DNA of 64,000 bases, from positions 1-64,000 of the forward strand of contig JAPLFH010000012.1 in assembly GCA_026390815.1 (NCBI GenBank), read 5' to 3'. The notes beneath the pieces are model-generated. The model searched no databases. It had not been told where the DNA came from and was given only the letters and a program-made list of their open reading frames with translations. The DNA is from Ignavibacteriales bacterium. GTDB taxonomy: Bacteria; Bacteroidota; Ignavibacteria; Ignavibacteriales; SURF-24. The first letter of the stretch is position 1. Each line of letters opens with the position of its first letter. Positions 1-8,791 of this stretch are shown piece after piece. Position numbers and translations under genes: made by a program.

Positions 1-7
1 TAGGCAG

Positions 8-125
8 GTGTGTACGATGTTGTGCAATTAATTATTTACTAAACATCGGTAACATCCCCATGGGGATGTTCGTGCACGATCTCTTGCTTTAATAGTATCA
101 CTAAAAAGTGTGCACGATGTGGTGC
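8..125. repeat. Short repeats and a perfect palindrome at the window edge
   Basis: An 18-bp motif at 8-25 recurs at 108-125 with 16 of 18 bases equal. A shorter relative sharing GTGCACGAT lies at 72-80. Between the copies, 51-70 is a perfect 20-bp palindrome, aacatccccatggggatgtt. No ORF is convincing here. The stretch ends just before the open frame of the sensor kinase, so it may be the edge of an inserted repeat or a regulator-binding region. Its full extent is unknown because the window starts inside it. Confidence 0.5.
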
Positions 126-197
126 TATTTGTGAATTAATAAATACATTATACTTCCGCAGCAAAAAAAATATATTGAAGAAAAGAATACGCTTGAA

Positions 198-1190
198 TTG
201 AAGAGTGCAAAACTAATGGCTTTATTCCCTGAATTAGATCCTGATCCAATCATTAGCATAGATAAAAATGGTTCTATTATATCTACAAATAAAGCAGGAA
301 AAACCATAATTAAGGAGACGAATACCAACAACAATTGTAAAACAGTGGAGTATCTTTTTCCGAAGATTAATTATGAACTTAATGAACTGATTGAAAAAAA
401 TGAATCGATCGTTTTTCAAAAACATATAAATAAAACACATTATAATGTTTTATTGCGTGGTATTTCTGAAATTAACGTTGCACACGCCTATTTCCATGAT
501 ATTACTACGTTGAAGGATTATGAAAACGAATTGCAGGAATCAAAACAAAAATTATTGGAGCTGTCAAATCATATTCAGCAATTAGTTGAACAGGAAAGGA
601 ACCTGGTAGCCTCAGAGCTTCATGACAACATTAGTCAGAAGTTGCTTTTATTAAAAATTAATTTAGATAAAATAGTTCAGAACTATTCCATAAATGAAAA
701 TTCTAAAGACATAGTAAATACAAATGAAATATTGGAATCAACTATAAGTGAAATTAAAGAGATTATCTATAATCTTAAACCAAAATTTTTAGAAGAAATG
801 GGGCTTGGTACCGCATTAACTTCTCTTTGCAGTAAAATAGAATCTGATTGTGGAATAAAAGGTAGTATTGATATTAATAATTTTGAAATCAGATTAGATA
901 AAAAATTGGAATTAATGCTATACAGGATAACGCAGGAAGCATTGAATAATATTGTAAAGCACTCCAGGGCAAAGGAATTTAATATTCAATTGTTATACAA
1001 CTCTAAAAAAAACCTAAAACTAATTATTTCAGACGACGGTGTTGGATTTAATTCTGCACTCCAAAACACTTACAAGGGATTTGGATTATTAAATATTAAG
1101 CAAAGAGTAGAAAGTGAAAATGGCAAATTTAAAATTGATTCTACTATTGACAGCGGAACAATTCTATTCATAGAAATTCCTATTAAATAA
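198..1190 (+). CDS. PAS-domain sensor histidine kinase, HisKA_3 (NarX/NreB-type), probably 5'-truncated
   Basis: This is a cytoplasmic sensor kinase of the NarX/DegS/NreB class, predicted to phosphorylate the response regulator that starts 2 nt downstream. Residues about 5-105 form a PAS-like domain (PDPIISIDKNG) and about 105-135 a coiled coil. The HisKA_3 phosphoacceptor is His142 in SELHDNISQKL. The C-terminal HATPase domain has an N box (EALNNIVKHS) and G boxes (DDGVGF, GFGLLNI). No membrane segment is present. The start is uncertain: TTG at 198 or ATG at 216, neither with a strong Shine-Dalgarno. The same frame stays open and protein-like back to 135 without a standard start and meets a stop at 132-134, which suggests the 5' part of a longer multi-PAS kinase was lost. 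The signal sensed is unknown. Confidence 0.85.
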   Translation: MKSAKLMALFPELDPDPIISIDKNGSIISTNKAGKTIIKETNTNNNCKTVEYLFPKINYELNELIEKNESIVFQKHINKTHYNVLLRGISEINVAHAYFHDITTLKDYENELQESKQKLLELSNHIQQLVEQERNLVASELHDNISQKLLLLKINLDKIVQNYSINENSKDIVNTNEILESTISEIKEIIYNLKPKFLEEMGLGTALTSLCSKIESDCGIKGSIDINNFEIRLDKKLELMLYRITQEALNNIVKHSRAKEFNIQLLYNSKKNLKLIISDDGVGFNSALQNTYKGFGLLNIKQRVESENGKFKIDSTIDSGTILFIEIPIK

Positions 1191-1192
1191 AA

Positions 1193-1870
1193 ATGAGTAT
1201 AACTACTAATTATATACGATTAATTATTGCAGAAGATCATATCCTGGTTAGGGCTGGATTGATTAACCTGCTTACAGAACTTAAAGATGTTTTTGTTTTA
1301 GGCGAAGCGGATAATGGTGAAGAGTTAATAGACAAATATTTTATACTGAATCCTGATATAGTATTAACCGATATTGCCATGCCAAAATTAAACGGATTTG
1401 AAGCTGCTAAAGAGATTTTAAAAAAAGATCCCGATGCTAAGATATTGTTCTTATCAATGTTTGATAGTGAAGAATATATCTACAAAGCGAATAGTATTGG
1501 CGCCAAAGGATTAATTGGTAAAAATATTATGAAAGGTGAGTTAGCTTTTGCAATTAGAAGAGTGGCTGACGGATTTAAATATTTCGGTAATAATTGGTCA
1601 TCAATGGAACTTTCCGAGTTAATGGATAAATACAATTCCAATAAAGACAATAATAATTCTGTAAGTACAGCATCATTAACAGATAGAGAAATAAAAATAT
1701 TAAAATTTATTGCAGATGGTTTAACAAGTGCAGAAATTTCTGAATGCTTAAATATTACAAAAAAAACAGTGGATCATGATCGTGCAAAAATAATGTCAAA
1801 ATTAAATATTGCATCTTTACCATCTTTAGTTAAATTTGCTATTCAATATACTACAGCTAATGATCTATAG
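1193..1870 (+). CDS. NarL/FixJ-family response regulator with LuxR-type HTH
   Basis: DNA-binding response regulator, the expected partner of the upstream kinase. The receiver domain has the acidic pair Glu14/Asp15, phosphoacceptor Asp60 in IVLTDIAMP, a conserved Ser/Thr strand (LFLSMF) and a Lys in LIGKN. A linker of about 20 Asn/Lys/Ser-rich residues leads to a C-terminal LuxR/GerE helix-turn-helix (LTDREIKILKFIADGLTSAE, then KKTVDHDRAKIMSKL). At 225 aa it is normal for the family. The 2-nt gap to the kinase implies co-transcription and translational coupling. Its targets are unknown; the two unrecognised genes immediately downstream are candidates. Confidence 0.93.
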   Translation: MSITTNYIRLIIAEDHILVRAGLINLLTELKDVFVLGEADNGEELIDKYFILNPDIVLTDIAMPKLNGFEAAKEILKKDPDAKILFLSMFDSEEYIYKANSIGAKGLIGKNIMKGELAFAIRRVADGFKYFGNNWSSMELSELMDKYNSNKDNNNSVSTASLTDREIKILKFIADGLTSAEISECLNITKKTVDHDRAKIMSKLNIASLPSLVKFAIQYTTANDL

Positions 1871-1878
1871 GAAAATGC

Positions 1879-2253
1879 ATGGCAAGTTATGGTCAAATTT
1901 ATTCAACAAGTGAAGCTGATACTATTTATGGAACGGCAATATTAAGTGTTTCAATAACTAAAATAGAACTAACTCAATTTATCAACGCTACTACTGATTT
2001 ATTGATGTTTAATATTATTGATGGTGATCTATTTATTTTAGGTAATGGAAGAAAAACTCTGTATCCTGCCGGACAGGTTATAGGCAATGATATTGTATTT
2101 AGAGTTTTTAGTGTTTCTAAAATAAACGAATTGCTTAATCAAGGAAAAAGCGAAACTGTATTTATTGAAAAAAGGAATAATGACATAATTAGTTTAACAA
2201 ATGGATCAGTTACTCTTGAGTTCGGAGTTGGCTGCCCACCATATTGTGAATAA
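1879..2253 (+). CDS. Unrecognised 124-aa protein with C-terminal Cys-Pro-Pro-Tyr-Cys tail
   Basis: I do not recognise this family. It starts 8 nt after the response regulator, so it is probably part of the same transcript. The chain has no signal peptide or membrane segment and alternates short beta-prone stretches (TIYGTAILSVSITKIELTQF, MFNIIDGDLFILGNG, DIVFRVFSVS), suggesting a small beta-rich fold. It ends with GVGCPPYCE, whose two cysteines are the only ones in the protein. That tail could bind metal, form a disulfide or be modified, but nothing in the sequence decides. Base composition matches its neighbours. Linkage to the two-component pair is positional only. Confidence 0.7.
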   Translation: MASYGQIYSTSEADTIYGTAILSVSITKIELTQFINATTDLLMFNIIDGDLFILGNGRKTLYPAGQVIGNDIVFRVFSVSKINELLNQGKSETVFIEKRNNDIISLTNGSVTLEFGVGCPPYCE

Positions 2254-2265
2254 ATTATAAATATT

Positions 2266-2844
2266 ATGCTATTTACAGTAATAATAATAAATATAAACAT
2301 ATTAGTTTGGACATTGCCTCCATTCAGGCAGTACAAAAGCAAGTATTTCTATTATTTTTATATTCTTGCTATCTCAGATCCACTTACTCTATTTATGGGG
2401 CACAATTTTCATTGGTTACCGGCAAAGACCTTTATAATTATTTCAATATTATCTTTGCTGTCAGTAATAATCGAAAAAGGGACGGTAAAAAATTATTTAT
2501 TAATATTTTTTTCATTGTTAATAATTACTTTTTTGTCAATCAAGTTACCTATAAATTATCTCTGGTTTATAATGTCTCTGATTCATTTAGCAATATTTAT
2601 TGTGTTTGCAAAGCGGACAATGGTATTTTTTCAAGAAAATCATTCAATATTGTTTTTTCATCTCGCATTATTGCTGTATGAAGCAAGTTTAATAGCAAAA
2701 TTTCTATTTATAATGATAGATATAAAAACAGGATTGCTATTTTTCTATTTAACTACTGCATTTGAAATTCTGCTTGCAATTTACTTTATGTTCGATAGAG
2801 AAGATAAGCAACAATTAGTAGTAAAAGTTAAAAGTTTGGAATAG
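2266..2844 (+). CDS. Unrecognised multi-span membrane protein (192 aa)
   Basis: Integral inner-membrane protein with about six or seven hydrophobic segments: residues 1-16, 26-44, 54-68, 73-91, 95-115, 125-148 and 155-173. It has a short charged C-terminal tail (FDREDKQQLVVKVKSLE). I see no catalytic or transport motif. It starts 12 nt after the 124-aa protein and ends the rightward kinase-regulator set. The next gene, nagA, converges from the other side. The arrangement suggests a membrane partner or output of the two-component system, but this is inference from position. A sensor, exporter or stress membrane protein are all possible. Confidence 0.75.
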   Translation: MLFTVIIININILVWTLPPFRQYKSKYFYYFYILAISDPLTLFMGHNFHWLPAKTFIIISILSLLSVIIEKGTVKNYLLIFFSLLIITFLSIKLPINYLWFIMSLIHLAIFIVFAKRTMVFFQENHSILFFHLALLLYEASLIAKFLFIMIDIKTGLLFFYLTTAFEILLAIYFMFDREDKQQLVVKVKSLE

Positions 2845-2902
2845 ATAAATAGATATGAATAACTCTTAGAAACAAAACTTATCTTTCTACAGATTTTAAA
2901 GA

Positions 2903-4075
2903 TTATTTATCGTTTTGATTTCTTTGGTAACGAATTTTCCCCATAATAATTGTCATTTCAACCTGAAAATTCTCATCGAGGACAACTAAATCTGCATCTT
3001 TACCAGCAGCTAATATTCCTTTTTTATCTTCAATGCTAAGAACTTTAGCACCATTCAAAGAAGCCATTCTGATTGCTTCAGTAATTTTTGCTCCTGCAGT
3101 TCTAATCATATTTCTAACTGCCATCGGTAGTGTTAAGGTACTTCCTGCTAATGTTCCGTTTTCCAGGAATGCTTTACCGCCTTCCATAATAACTTTTTGG
3201 TCAGCAAATTCATATTCTCCTTCGTGCATTCCACCAGCGCGGATAGAGTCAGTAATTAAAATTATTCCACTTGATTTTTTAAATTTAAGAAGCAGTTCCA
3301 TTATAGCTGGATGTACATGTAAAGTATCTGCAATCAATTCTATTTTTAGTTCGTCTCGCAGCAGTGCTCCAACTATTACCCCAGGTTTTCGATGGTGGAA
3401 GGGATTCATTGCATTGAACATATGAGTTACGTGGGCAGCTCCGTTATCAATTGCTAATTCAATATCGGAGTAATCAGCCATAGAATGACCAATTGAGAGA
3501 ACCACACCTTCGTTTGCCGCTTCTCTCATTACATCAATAGAACCCGGAAGTTCTGGTGCAATAGTCATCATTTTAACTAATCCACGCGATGCCTCCCACA
3601 TTTCAGTCCATCCTTCAACCGTTGGTTTCCACAGATAATCTTCGTTCATTGCTCCTTTCAATCCAGGATTTAAAAAAGGACCTTCCAAGTGGATTCCTTT
3701 TATATTTGAATCAGGAGTATTAAGGATATATTTTGCAAGTCTTCTAATATCATTTAATAATAGGTCGTGGGGCTTAGCAAAAAGTGCTGCAAGCATAGTA
3801 GTAGAACCGTGTTCAATAAAATATTCACTAACTTTTTCTATTCCTTCATTAGTTCCATCAGCAAAACCAAAACCGCCACCACCGTGCACTAACAGATCAA
3901 CAAATCCTGGGGAGATTATTTTTCCACTTACATCAATAATTTCACAATCTTCAGGAATATTTACATCGGCGCTTTTACCAAGTTCATATATTCTAAAATT
4001 ATCAATTATGATTGTACCGTTTTCTAAAACTCTAAAGGGAGTGATAATCTTTCCACCAACTAAAGCTAGCTTCAT
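2903..4075 (-). CDS. nagA: N-acetylglucosamine-6-phosphate deacetylase
   Basis: Cytoplasmic amidohydrolase that converts N-acetylglucosamine-6-phosphate to glucosamine-6-phosphate and acetate, in amino-sugar and cell-wall recycling. The family signatures appear in order: PGFVDLLVHGGGG, the metal-site Glu in IHLEGPFLNPG, His in LSIGHSMAD, His in THMFNAMNPFHHRKPG and the catalytic Asp in ILITDSIRAGG. At 390 aa it has the usual length. It lies 18 nt after rpe on the same strand, so it is probably the last gene of a PASTA-rpe-nagA transcript. Its pathway partner nagB is about 4.7 kb away on the opposite strand rather than adjacent. Confidence 0.95.
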   Translation of the reverse strand: MKLALVGGKIITPFRVLENGTIIIDNFRIYELGKSADVNIPEDCEIIDVSGKIISPGFVDLLVHGGGGFGFADGTNEGIEKVSEYFIEHGSTTMLAALFAKPHDLLLNDIRRLAKYILNTPDSNIKGIHLEGPFLNPGLKGAMNEDYLWKPTVEGWTEMWEASRGLVKMMTIAPELPGSIDVMREAANEGVVLSIGHSMADYSDIELAIDNGAAHVTHMFNAMNPFHHRKPGVIVGALLRDELKIELIADTLHVHPAIMELLLKFKKSSGIILITDSIRAGGMHEGEYEFADQKVIMEGGKAFLENGTLAGSTLTLPMAVRNMIRTAGAKITEAIRMASLNGAKVLSIEDKKGILAAGKDADLVVLDENFQVEMTIIMGKIRYQRNQNDK

Positions 4076-4093
4076 TTTAATACCATCAAAATT

Positions 4094-4759
4094 TTATACA
4101 ATTATTCTATTCACAATATTTTTTAATTCCGCAGTTGCGGCAGAAATATTTTCGTTCTTAAATATATACGAACCTACTACAAAAACATCGCACCCAGCTT
4201 CAGAAATACTTTGAATGTTATCGCTTGTAATTCCACCATCAACTTCAATAATAAAACTCAATCCTAATCTGGCTCTTAAATCGAATAGTTCTTTAATTTT
4301 TTTTAAGGATGCTTCTATAAAACTTTGTCCACCAAATCCTGGATTAACAGACATTATTAAAACCAAGTCGGCAATTTCAAGTACTTCTTTTAACACCTTT
4401 ACCGGAGTAGATGGATTAATTGATACACCAGCTTTTAATCCTAATTCTTTAATCCGGTTTAATGTTCTGTTAAGATGAACAACCACTTCCTGGTGAACAG
4501 TAATAATTTTAGCTCCGCTTACGGCAAAGGATTCTAAATAATTATCTGGATTTTCTATCATCAGATGCACATCAAGCGGAAGCCTTGAAATGCTATTTGC
4601 CGCCTTTACAATCAATGGTCCAAATGTTAAGTTAGGAACAAAATGTCCATCCATTATATCGCAATGAAGCCAATCAGCCCCACCAATTTCAACGTACCTT
4701 ACTTGCTGGGATAAATTAGAAAAGTCTGCATTCAAAATAGATGGAGCAATAATCTTCAT
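4094..4759 (-). CDS. rpe: Ribulose-phosphate 3-epimerase
   Basis: Cytoplasmic TIM-barrel enzyme interconverting ribulose-5-phosphate and xylulose-5-phosphate in the pentose phosphate pathway. It starts with the family signature IIAPSILNADFSNL. It also carries HCDIMDGHFVPNLTFGP (metal ligands His and Asp), HLMIENPD, MSVNPGFGGQSF (phosphate loop) and IEVDGGI with the catalytic Asp. Its 221 aa is typical. The ATG at 4759 overlaps the TGA of the upstream PASTA gene (ATGA), a sign of translational coupling. Confidence 0.97.
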   Translation of the reverse strand: MKIIAPSILNADFSNLSQQVRYVEIGGADWLHCDIMDGHFVPNLTFGPLIVKAANSISRLPLDVHLMIENPDNYLESFAVSGAKIITVHQEVVVHLNRTLNRIKELGLKAGVSINPSTPVKVLKEVLEIADLVLIMSVNPGFGGQSFIEASLKKIKELFDLRARLGLSFIIEVDGGITSDNIQSISEAGCDVFVVGSYIFKNENISAATAELKNIVNRIIV

Positions 4760-5517
4760 TTCTTTCCTTCTACTTCTTCAGGCGTTTCAACATCTTTAGT
4801 TACAAACAAATCGATGCTTGTGCCTTCTTTAACAAAAGTATCTTTACTTGGATATTGGTCTATTACAGTATTTGGTAATAATGAAAATGAAGGTTGATAA
4901 TTAATTCTTCCCAAGCTTAGCTTATTATCTAAAATAGTTTTTTCTGATTGCGCTAAAGATTTCCCTAATAGGTCTGGAACAGAAATTAGACCTTCGACTT
5001 TACCACCGCTTAATGTAAGATTAACTTTAGTTCCTTTTTTAACTTCTCTTCCAGTGTAATATTGTTGTTCTATTACAGTTAATTTGGGTAAGTCCGATTC
5101 TACCATTGAAGTATCACCAAGTGTAAGATCCATTCTTTCCAAAGTTAATTTTGCATCGCGTAACATCTTACCAGTTAGAGAAGGTACTTTAACAAAGGGT
5201 ACCCCGCTGCTTATAAAAAGAAAAATCCTTCTACCTTCTTTAACCTTAGCTCCGGCTAAAGGTTTTTGAAAAATAACTGTTCCCTTAGGATACTTTTCAT
5301 CATATCTTTCGCCAGCTCTCACAAAATCCAAATCATCGTCTGATAATTTATTTTTTGCTACTTCTTCTGATAATCCAATTACTTTGGGAACGACTACTTC
5401 CCTGCCAGAAACATACCAAGGCATTAATAAATAATTAAAAAGCAGAATAAACAAAAATAACCCGCCAAAGGTATAAGCTGTTTTTTTAAGATTTTCTTTA
5501 TTCAAAAATTTTTTCAT
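4756..5517 (-). CDS. Membrane-anchored PASTA-repeat protein without a kinase domain
   Basis: A single N-terminal membrane helix at about residues 12-32 (FGGLFLFILLFNYLLMPWYV) is followed by a periplasmic part with three PASTA repeats: about 38-105 (VVVPKVIGLSEEVAKNKL), 106-170 (VKVPSLTGKMLRDAKLTLER) and 176-245 (ISVPDLLGKSLAQSEKTILD). PASTA domains bind muropeptides or support protein contacts in PknB-type kinases and PBPs. No kinase or transpeptidase domain is present, so this is a stand-alone envelope protein. ATG at 5517 is chosen over the preceding in-frame TTG. It overlaps rpe by 4 nt, and similar PASTA-rpe pairs are familiar from related genomes. The role is inferred. Confidence 0.85.
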   Translation of the reverse strand: MKKFLNKENLKKTAYTFGGLFLFILLFNYLLMPWYVSGREVVVPKVIGLSEEVAKNKLSDDDLDFVRAGERYDEKYPKGTVIFQKPLAGAKVKEGRRIFLFISSGVPFVKVPSLTGKMLRDAKLTLERMDLTLGDTSMVESDLPKLTVIEQQYYTGREVKKGTKVNLTLSGGKVEGLISVPDLLGKSLAQSEKTILDNKLSLGRINYQPSFSLLPNTVIDQYPSKDTFVKEGTSIDLFVTKDVETPEEVEGKK

Positions 5518-5574
5518 CAATCAAAAAATATCAAATGCTTAATTATTTACCAAATAAATCCTGTGGCAACAGAT

Positions 5575-6888
5575 TTATTGTTCATTTTTATTTATCCGGT
5601 TATAAATTACCATTAAAATAAGAGCAAGTAACCCAACACCAAAAAGAATTAGAAAAATCATTGCAGGATTATTTGCTTCTGTTGCAAATTTATGATAGAG
5701 CCAGCCGCCAATTGTTCCACCAAATCCCCAGGCAATTGCTATTGGTAAAAAAGCATATCCCTGGAATAAAGCATCCTGCCCTTTTGGAGCAAGACTGGCA
5801 ATATACTCATAAAATCGTGGAGCCTGAGTTTGTTCCCCAATAGAAAAAATAAACATAGCAAACATTATTAATGGAATTCCAAGTGAGACATTATTCCACC
5901 ATAAAATATTTACAAATACACCTTGCGATAGTGGAATGGTAAAAAATAAAAATAACCAACAGAGCGCTGCAAGTACAAATCCAATTAAAATGGCATTCCT
6001 AACAGAAATATTCTTAGTTAATCTATTGATAGGAATTTGAAAACATATGATTGTCCAGGCGCCCATAGAGATTATTAATTCTACAGGAGCATTTGGAGAA
6101 ATATAATCTGCGATGTAAAATGGAATTACAATAAAGAATTGCCAGAAAAGTACCCAATACAATGCAAAGATTAATAAGAAAATAATGAACCTGAAATTTG
6201 TAAGCACAATAAAAAGCTTTTTAATAACTGTAATCAAATCATCTTTCTTTTCTGTTAGCTTTGCAGGCGGTTCTTTATAGAAAACTAAAGTACTAATAAA
6301 CATAAGCGCACAACTTATTGAAGAAACAAGGTAAACAAATTGAATTCCAAAAGTATCCCTGACTAATAATGCTAAAAGAGGACCAATTGCAGCACCAATA
6401 TTAACCAACCAATAATAAACTGCATAACCAAGTGATTTTGTTTCGCTTCTGGAAGTTAAGGCAACGGTTCCAAGAACGCTTGGTTTAATAAAGGAACCGC
6501 CAAAGGCAGTTAGTATCATTATTACAAATAAAGTCCAGTACAAACTAAAGTTCGAATAGAAACCTGAAAATAAAGTCATACCGGTTGAACCAATTAAAAA
6601 ATAGCCGATAGCTAAAACTAAAAATGCAAATGAAAATGCTTTTCGGAATCCAAACTTATCAGCAAGTGCACCGGCAAATATAGGAAGCAAGTATATCAAT
6701 CCACCAAATAAGGATAATAATTGCCCAGCTTCAATTTCACTAAACTTAAGATGATCTCTTAAATACAATCCAAGAATTGTAGCTTGTCCGTAATATGCCA
6801 ATCTTTCAAATAACTCCATTATATTGGCAACCCAAAACGAAGGATGGAAGCCATCTTTAAGATTTATAAATTTTTCTCTTAGTACCAA
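5575..6888 (-). CDS. Major facilitator transporter, POT/PTR-like
   Basis: Inner-membrane transporter with about 12 hydrophobic segments. The N-terminal signature FWVANIMELFERLAYYGQAT, followed by a long SLFGGLIYLLPIFAGALAD stretch, matches the proton-dependent oligopeptide transporter group of MFS carriers. A di- or tripeptide substrate is plausible but unproven. The frame opens at 6960 with TTG but no ribosome site. I prefer TTG at 6888, preceded by GGAG with 5-nt spacing and leaving 437 aa that begin just before the conserved core. It is divergent from rqcH, with about 190 nt between them. Confidence 0.8.
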   Translation of the reverse strand: MVLREKFINLKDGFHPSFWVANIMELFERLAYYGQATILGLYLRDHLKFSEIEAGQLLSLFGGLIYLLPIFAGALADKFGFRKAFSFAFLVLAIGYFLIGSTGMTLFSGFYSNFSLYWTLFVIMILTAFGGSFIKPSVLGTVALTSRSETKSLGYAVYYWLVNIGAAIGPLLALLVRDTFGIQFVYLVSSISCALMFISTLVFYKEPPAKLTEKKDDLITVIKKLFIVLTNFRFIIFLLIFALYWVLFWQFFIVIPFYIADYISPNAPVELIISMGAWTIICFQIPINRLTKNISVRNAILIGFVLAALCWLFLFFTIPLSQGVFVNILWWNNVSLGIPLIMFAMFIFSIGEQTQAPRFYEYIASLAPKGQDALFQGYAFLPIAIAWGFGGTIGGWLYHKFATEANNPAMIFLILFGVGLLALILMVIYNRINKNEQ

Positions 6889-7082
6889 AACAACTCCATT
6901 ATGCTTTTGATTTAGGATTGAATTTATTGATGAGAAATATTCCTTTCTTACTAATACCAACTATGAATAAAGTAGGATTACAATTCTTCTTAAAGAATTT
7001 GTTGTATCAAAAATATTAAATGATTGTTTTAATAACAATTCTTTATTTAATTTTGATTCAAGAATTGGATATAAATTTCTAA

Positions 7083-8720
7083 ATGTATAAGAATTATTTT
7101 TTTCTGAATCGATTAGTAATTGAACTGAATGATCTTCTAAAGGATTTTACACTGTTTGAATGTTTCTCGCAAGAAAAAGAAACATTAGTTCTACGATTCA
7201 ATAACATTCTGGAAGAAAAATCGTTGCTTATATCGGTTAACCAAAATCAACCCTGTGTTCTTCAAAAAAATGAATTTCACAAAGCAAGGAAGAACTTCAT
7301 CAACTTTTTTGTAGAGTATTTACCTTCCAAAATAAATAGAATAGAAATTGCAACAGATGACAGGATAATTAAAATTTCATTATCAGCAGGTGAATTGTAT
7401 TATTTTATTCGTGGAAAAGATACGAATATATTACTTGTTTCCTCAGATGGATTGATTCACACTTTTAAAAAAACAAATTCAGTTTTTCAAAAAAATATCT
7501 TCAATGAATTTCAAATTAAAAAATACACATCTGAATTCAACTTGCCAGATTTAAGTTCAATAGACAAACAAGCAAACTTTCAAAAGGATATTCTCAAACA
7601 ATTCCCGTTTATTTCAAAAGAAATTATTAATGAAACAAAGTTGAGATCAGATAAAGCAAATTCTAACTTTTTCATTAATCTCAATGAGATTATTAAAGAA
7701 ATTAGAAAGGAAAGGATTGTTGTTCTTTCTGATGAAAACCTTGGGCGGTTTATTCTTGCACCTGAATCATTCCAAATCTTTAGCGGTTCAGACAGAAAAT
7801 ATTTCGATTCAGTATTGGAAGCTGTCCAATATTTTATTTCCTCAAAACACAAAAAAAACAATATTGTTGATCTACAGAAACTCATTTCCAAACATCTAAA
7901 TTTACAACTTCAAAAAACTTCGGATAAGTTGAATGAAATAAAATTTAGACTGGAACAACCATCAAATGAAAGGCACTATCGAAATCAAGCAAACCTATTG
8001 CTAACAAATATCACTTCTTTGAAAAAAGGAATGCTTGAAATTTCGCTTGATGATTTATATTTTAACCAGGGACTTATTAGGATAAAGTTAAACGAATCGC
8101 TTTCTCCAAAAGAAAACATTAATTTTTATTTCGAGAAGGCAAAAAATGAAAATGAAAATCGGAAACATATTAGTGAACTTTTTCTTGAACTCGAAAGGAA
8201 ATTAATAAGATTAAACACATGGAAAGAAATATTTATTTCATCTACTAAAATTGAAGATTATAAAAAAATAATGAGCGATTTAAAAATAAATACTAACCAA
8301 AAACCCTTTAATAAAGAATCTCAATCTCGATTCAAGCATTATTTAATAGATGGAAAATATCATCTATTTGTAGGAAAGGACAGCAAAACTAACGACGAGT
8401 TAACGACAAAATTTGCAAAGCAAAATGATTATTGGTTTCATGCTCGTTCAGTTTCTGGTTCGCATGTTGTATTAAAAGTTGAAAATACAAAAGAAGGTAT
8501 CCCAAAAAATATTTTAAAAAAAGCTGCTTCTATTGCAGCATATCATAGTAAGGCAAAATCAAGTAAGCTTGTATCCGTTTCATATACATTTAAAAAATTT
8601 GTAATTAAACGTAAAGGAATGGAGCCGGGCTCAGTAAATTTACTAAAGGAGGATGTACTGTTAGTTCCTCCAGAAATTCCAAGCAACTGTGAATTCCTAA
8701 GTGATGAATTAAATATTTAA
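7083..8720 (+). CDS. rqcH: NFACT-family ribosome quality control factor RqcH (Rqc2 homologue)
   Basis: Cytoplasmic factor that binds obstructed 50S subunits and drives alanine tailing of stalled nascent chains in bacterial ribosome quality control. It has the NFACT-N domain at about 1-200, with the conserved Asp93-Arg94 pair in TDDRII required for tRNA binding in studied homologues. A long helical coiled-coil middle spans about 260-400. The C-terminal NFACT-R domain carries YWFHARSVSGSHVVLK and LVSVSYTFKKFVIKRKG. At 545 aa it is typical. Older annotations call this family fibronectin-binding protein FbpA. It stands alone, 71 nt before nagB. Confidence 0.92.
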   Translation: MYKNYFFLNRLVIELNDLLKDFTLFECFSQEKETLVLRFNNILEEKSLLISVNQNQPCVLQKNEFHKARKNFINFFVEYLPSKINRIEIATDDRIIKISLSAGELYYFIRGKDTNILLVSSDGLIHTFKKTNSVFQKNIFNEFQIKKYTSEFNLPDLSSIDKQANFQKDILKQFPFISKEIINETKLRSDKANSNFFINLNEIIKEIRKERIVVLSDENLGRFILAPESFQIFSGSDRKYFDSVLEAVQYFISSKHKKNNIVDLQKLISKHLNLQLQKTSDKLNEIKFRLEQPSNERHYRNQANLLLTNITSLKKGMLEISLDDLYFNQGLIRIKLNESLSPKENINFYFEKAKNENENRKHISELFLELERKLIRLNTWKEIFISSTKIEDYKKIMSDLKINTNQKPFNKESQSRFKHYLIDGKYHLFVGKDSKTNDELTTKFAKQNDYWFHARSVSGSHVVLKVENTKEGIPKNILKKAASIAAYHSKAKSSKLVSVSYTFKKFVIKRKGMEPGSVNLLKEDVLLVPPEIPSNCEFLSDELNI

Positions 8721-8791
8721 AATTCCGCTTTACCTTTTAGTATTACTGTAGTATTTTTCACATCGAAACACTTAAACATAGGAGAACTTTT

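Noticed and set aside
8-125. CRISPR array at the window start
   Set aside because: Repeat copies are only about 9-18 nt, unevenly spaced (62 and 38 nt) and no cas gene is near.
2307-2681. 124-aa ORF overlapping the membrane protein gene in another frame
   Set aside because: Shadow frame of a clearly hydrophobic real gene; no start signal.
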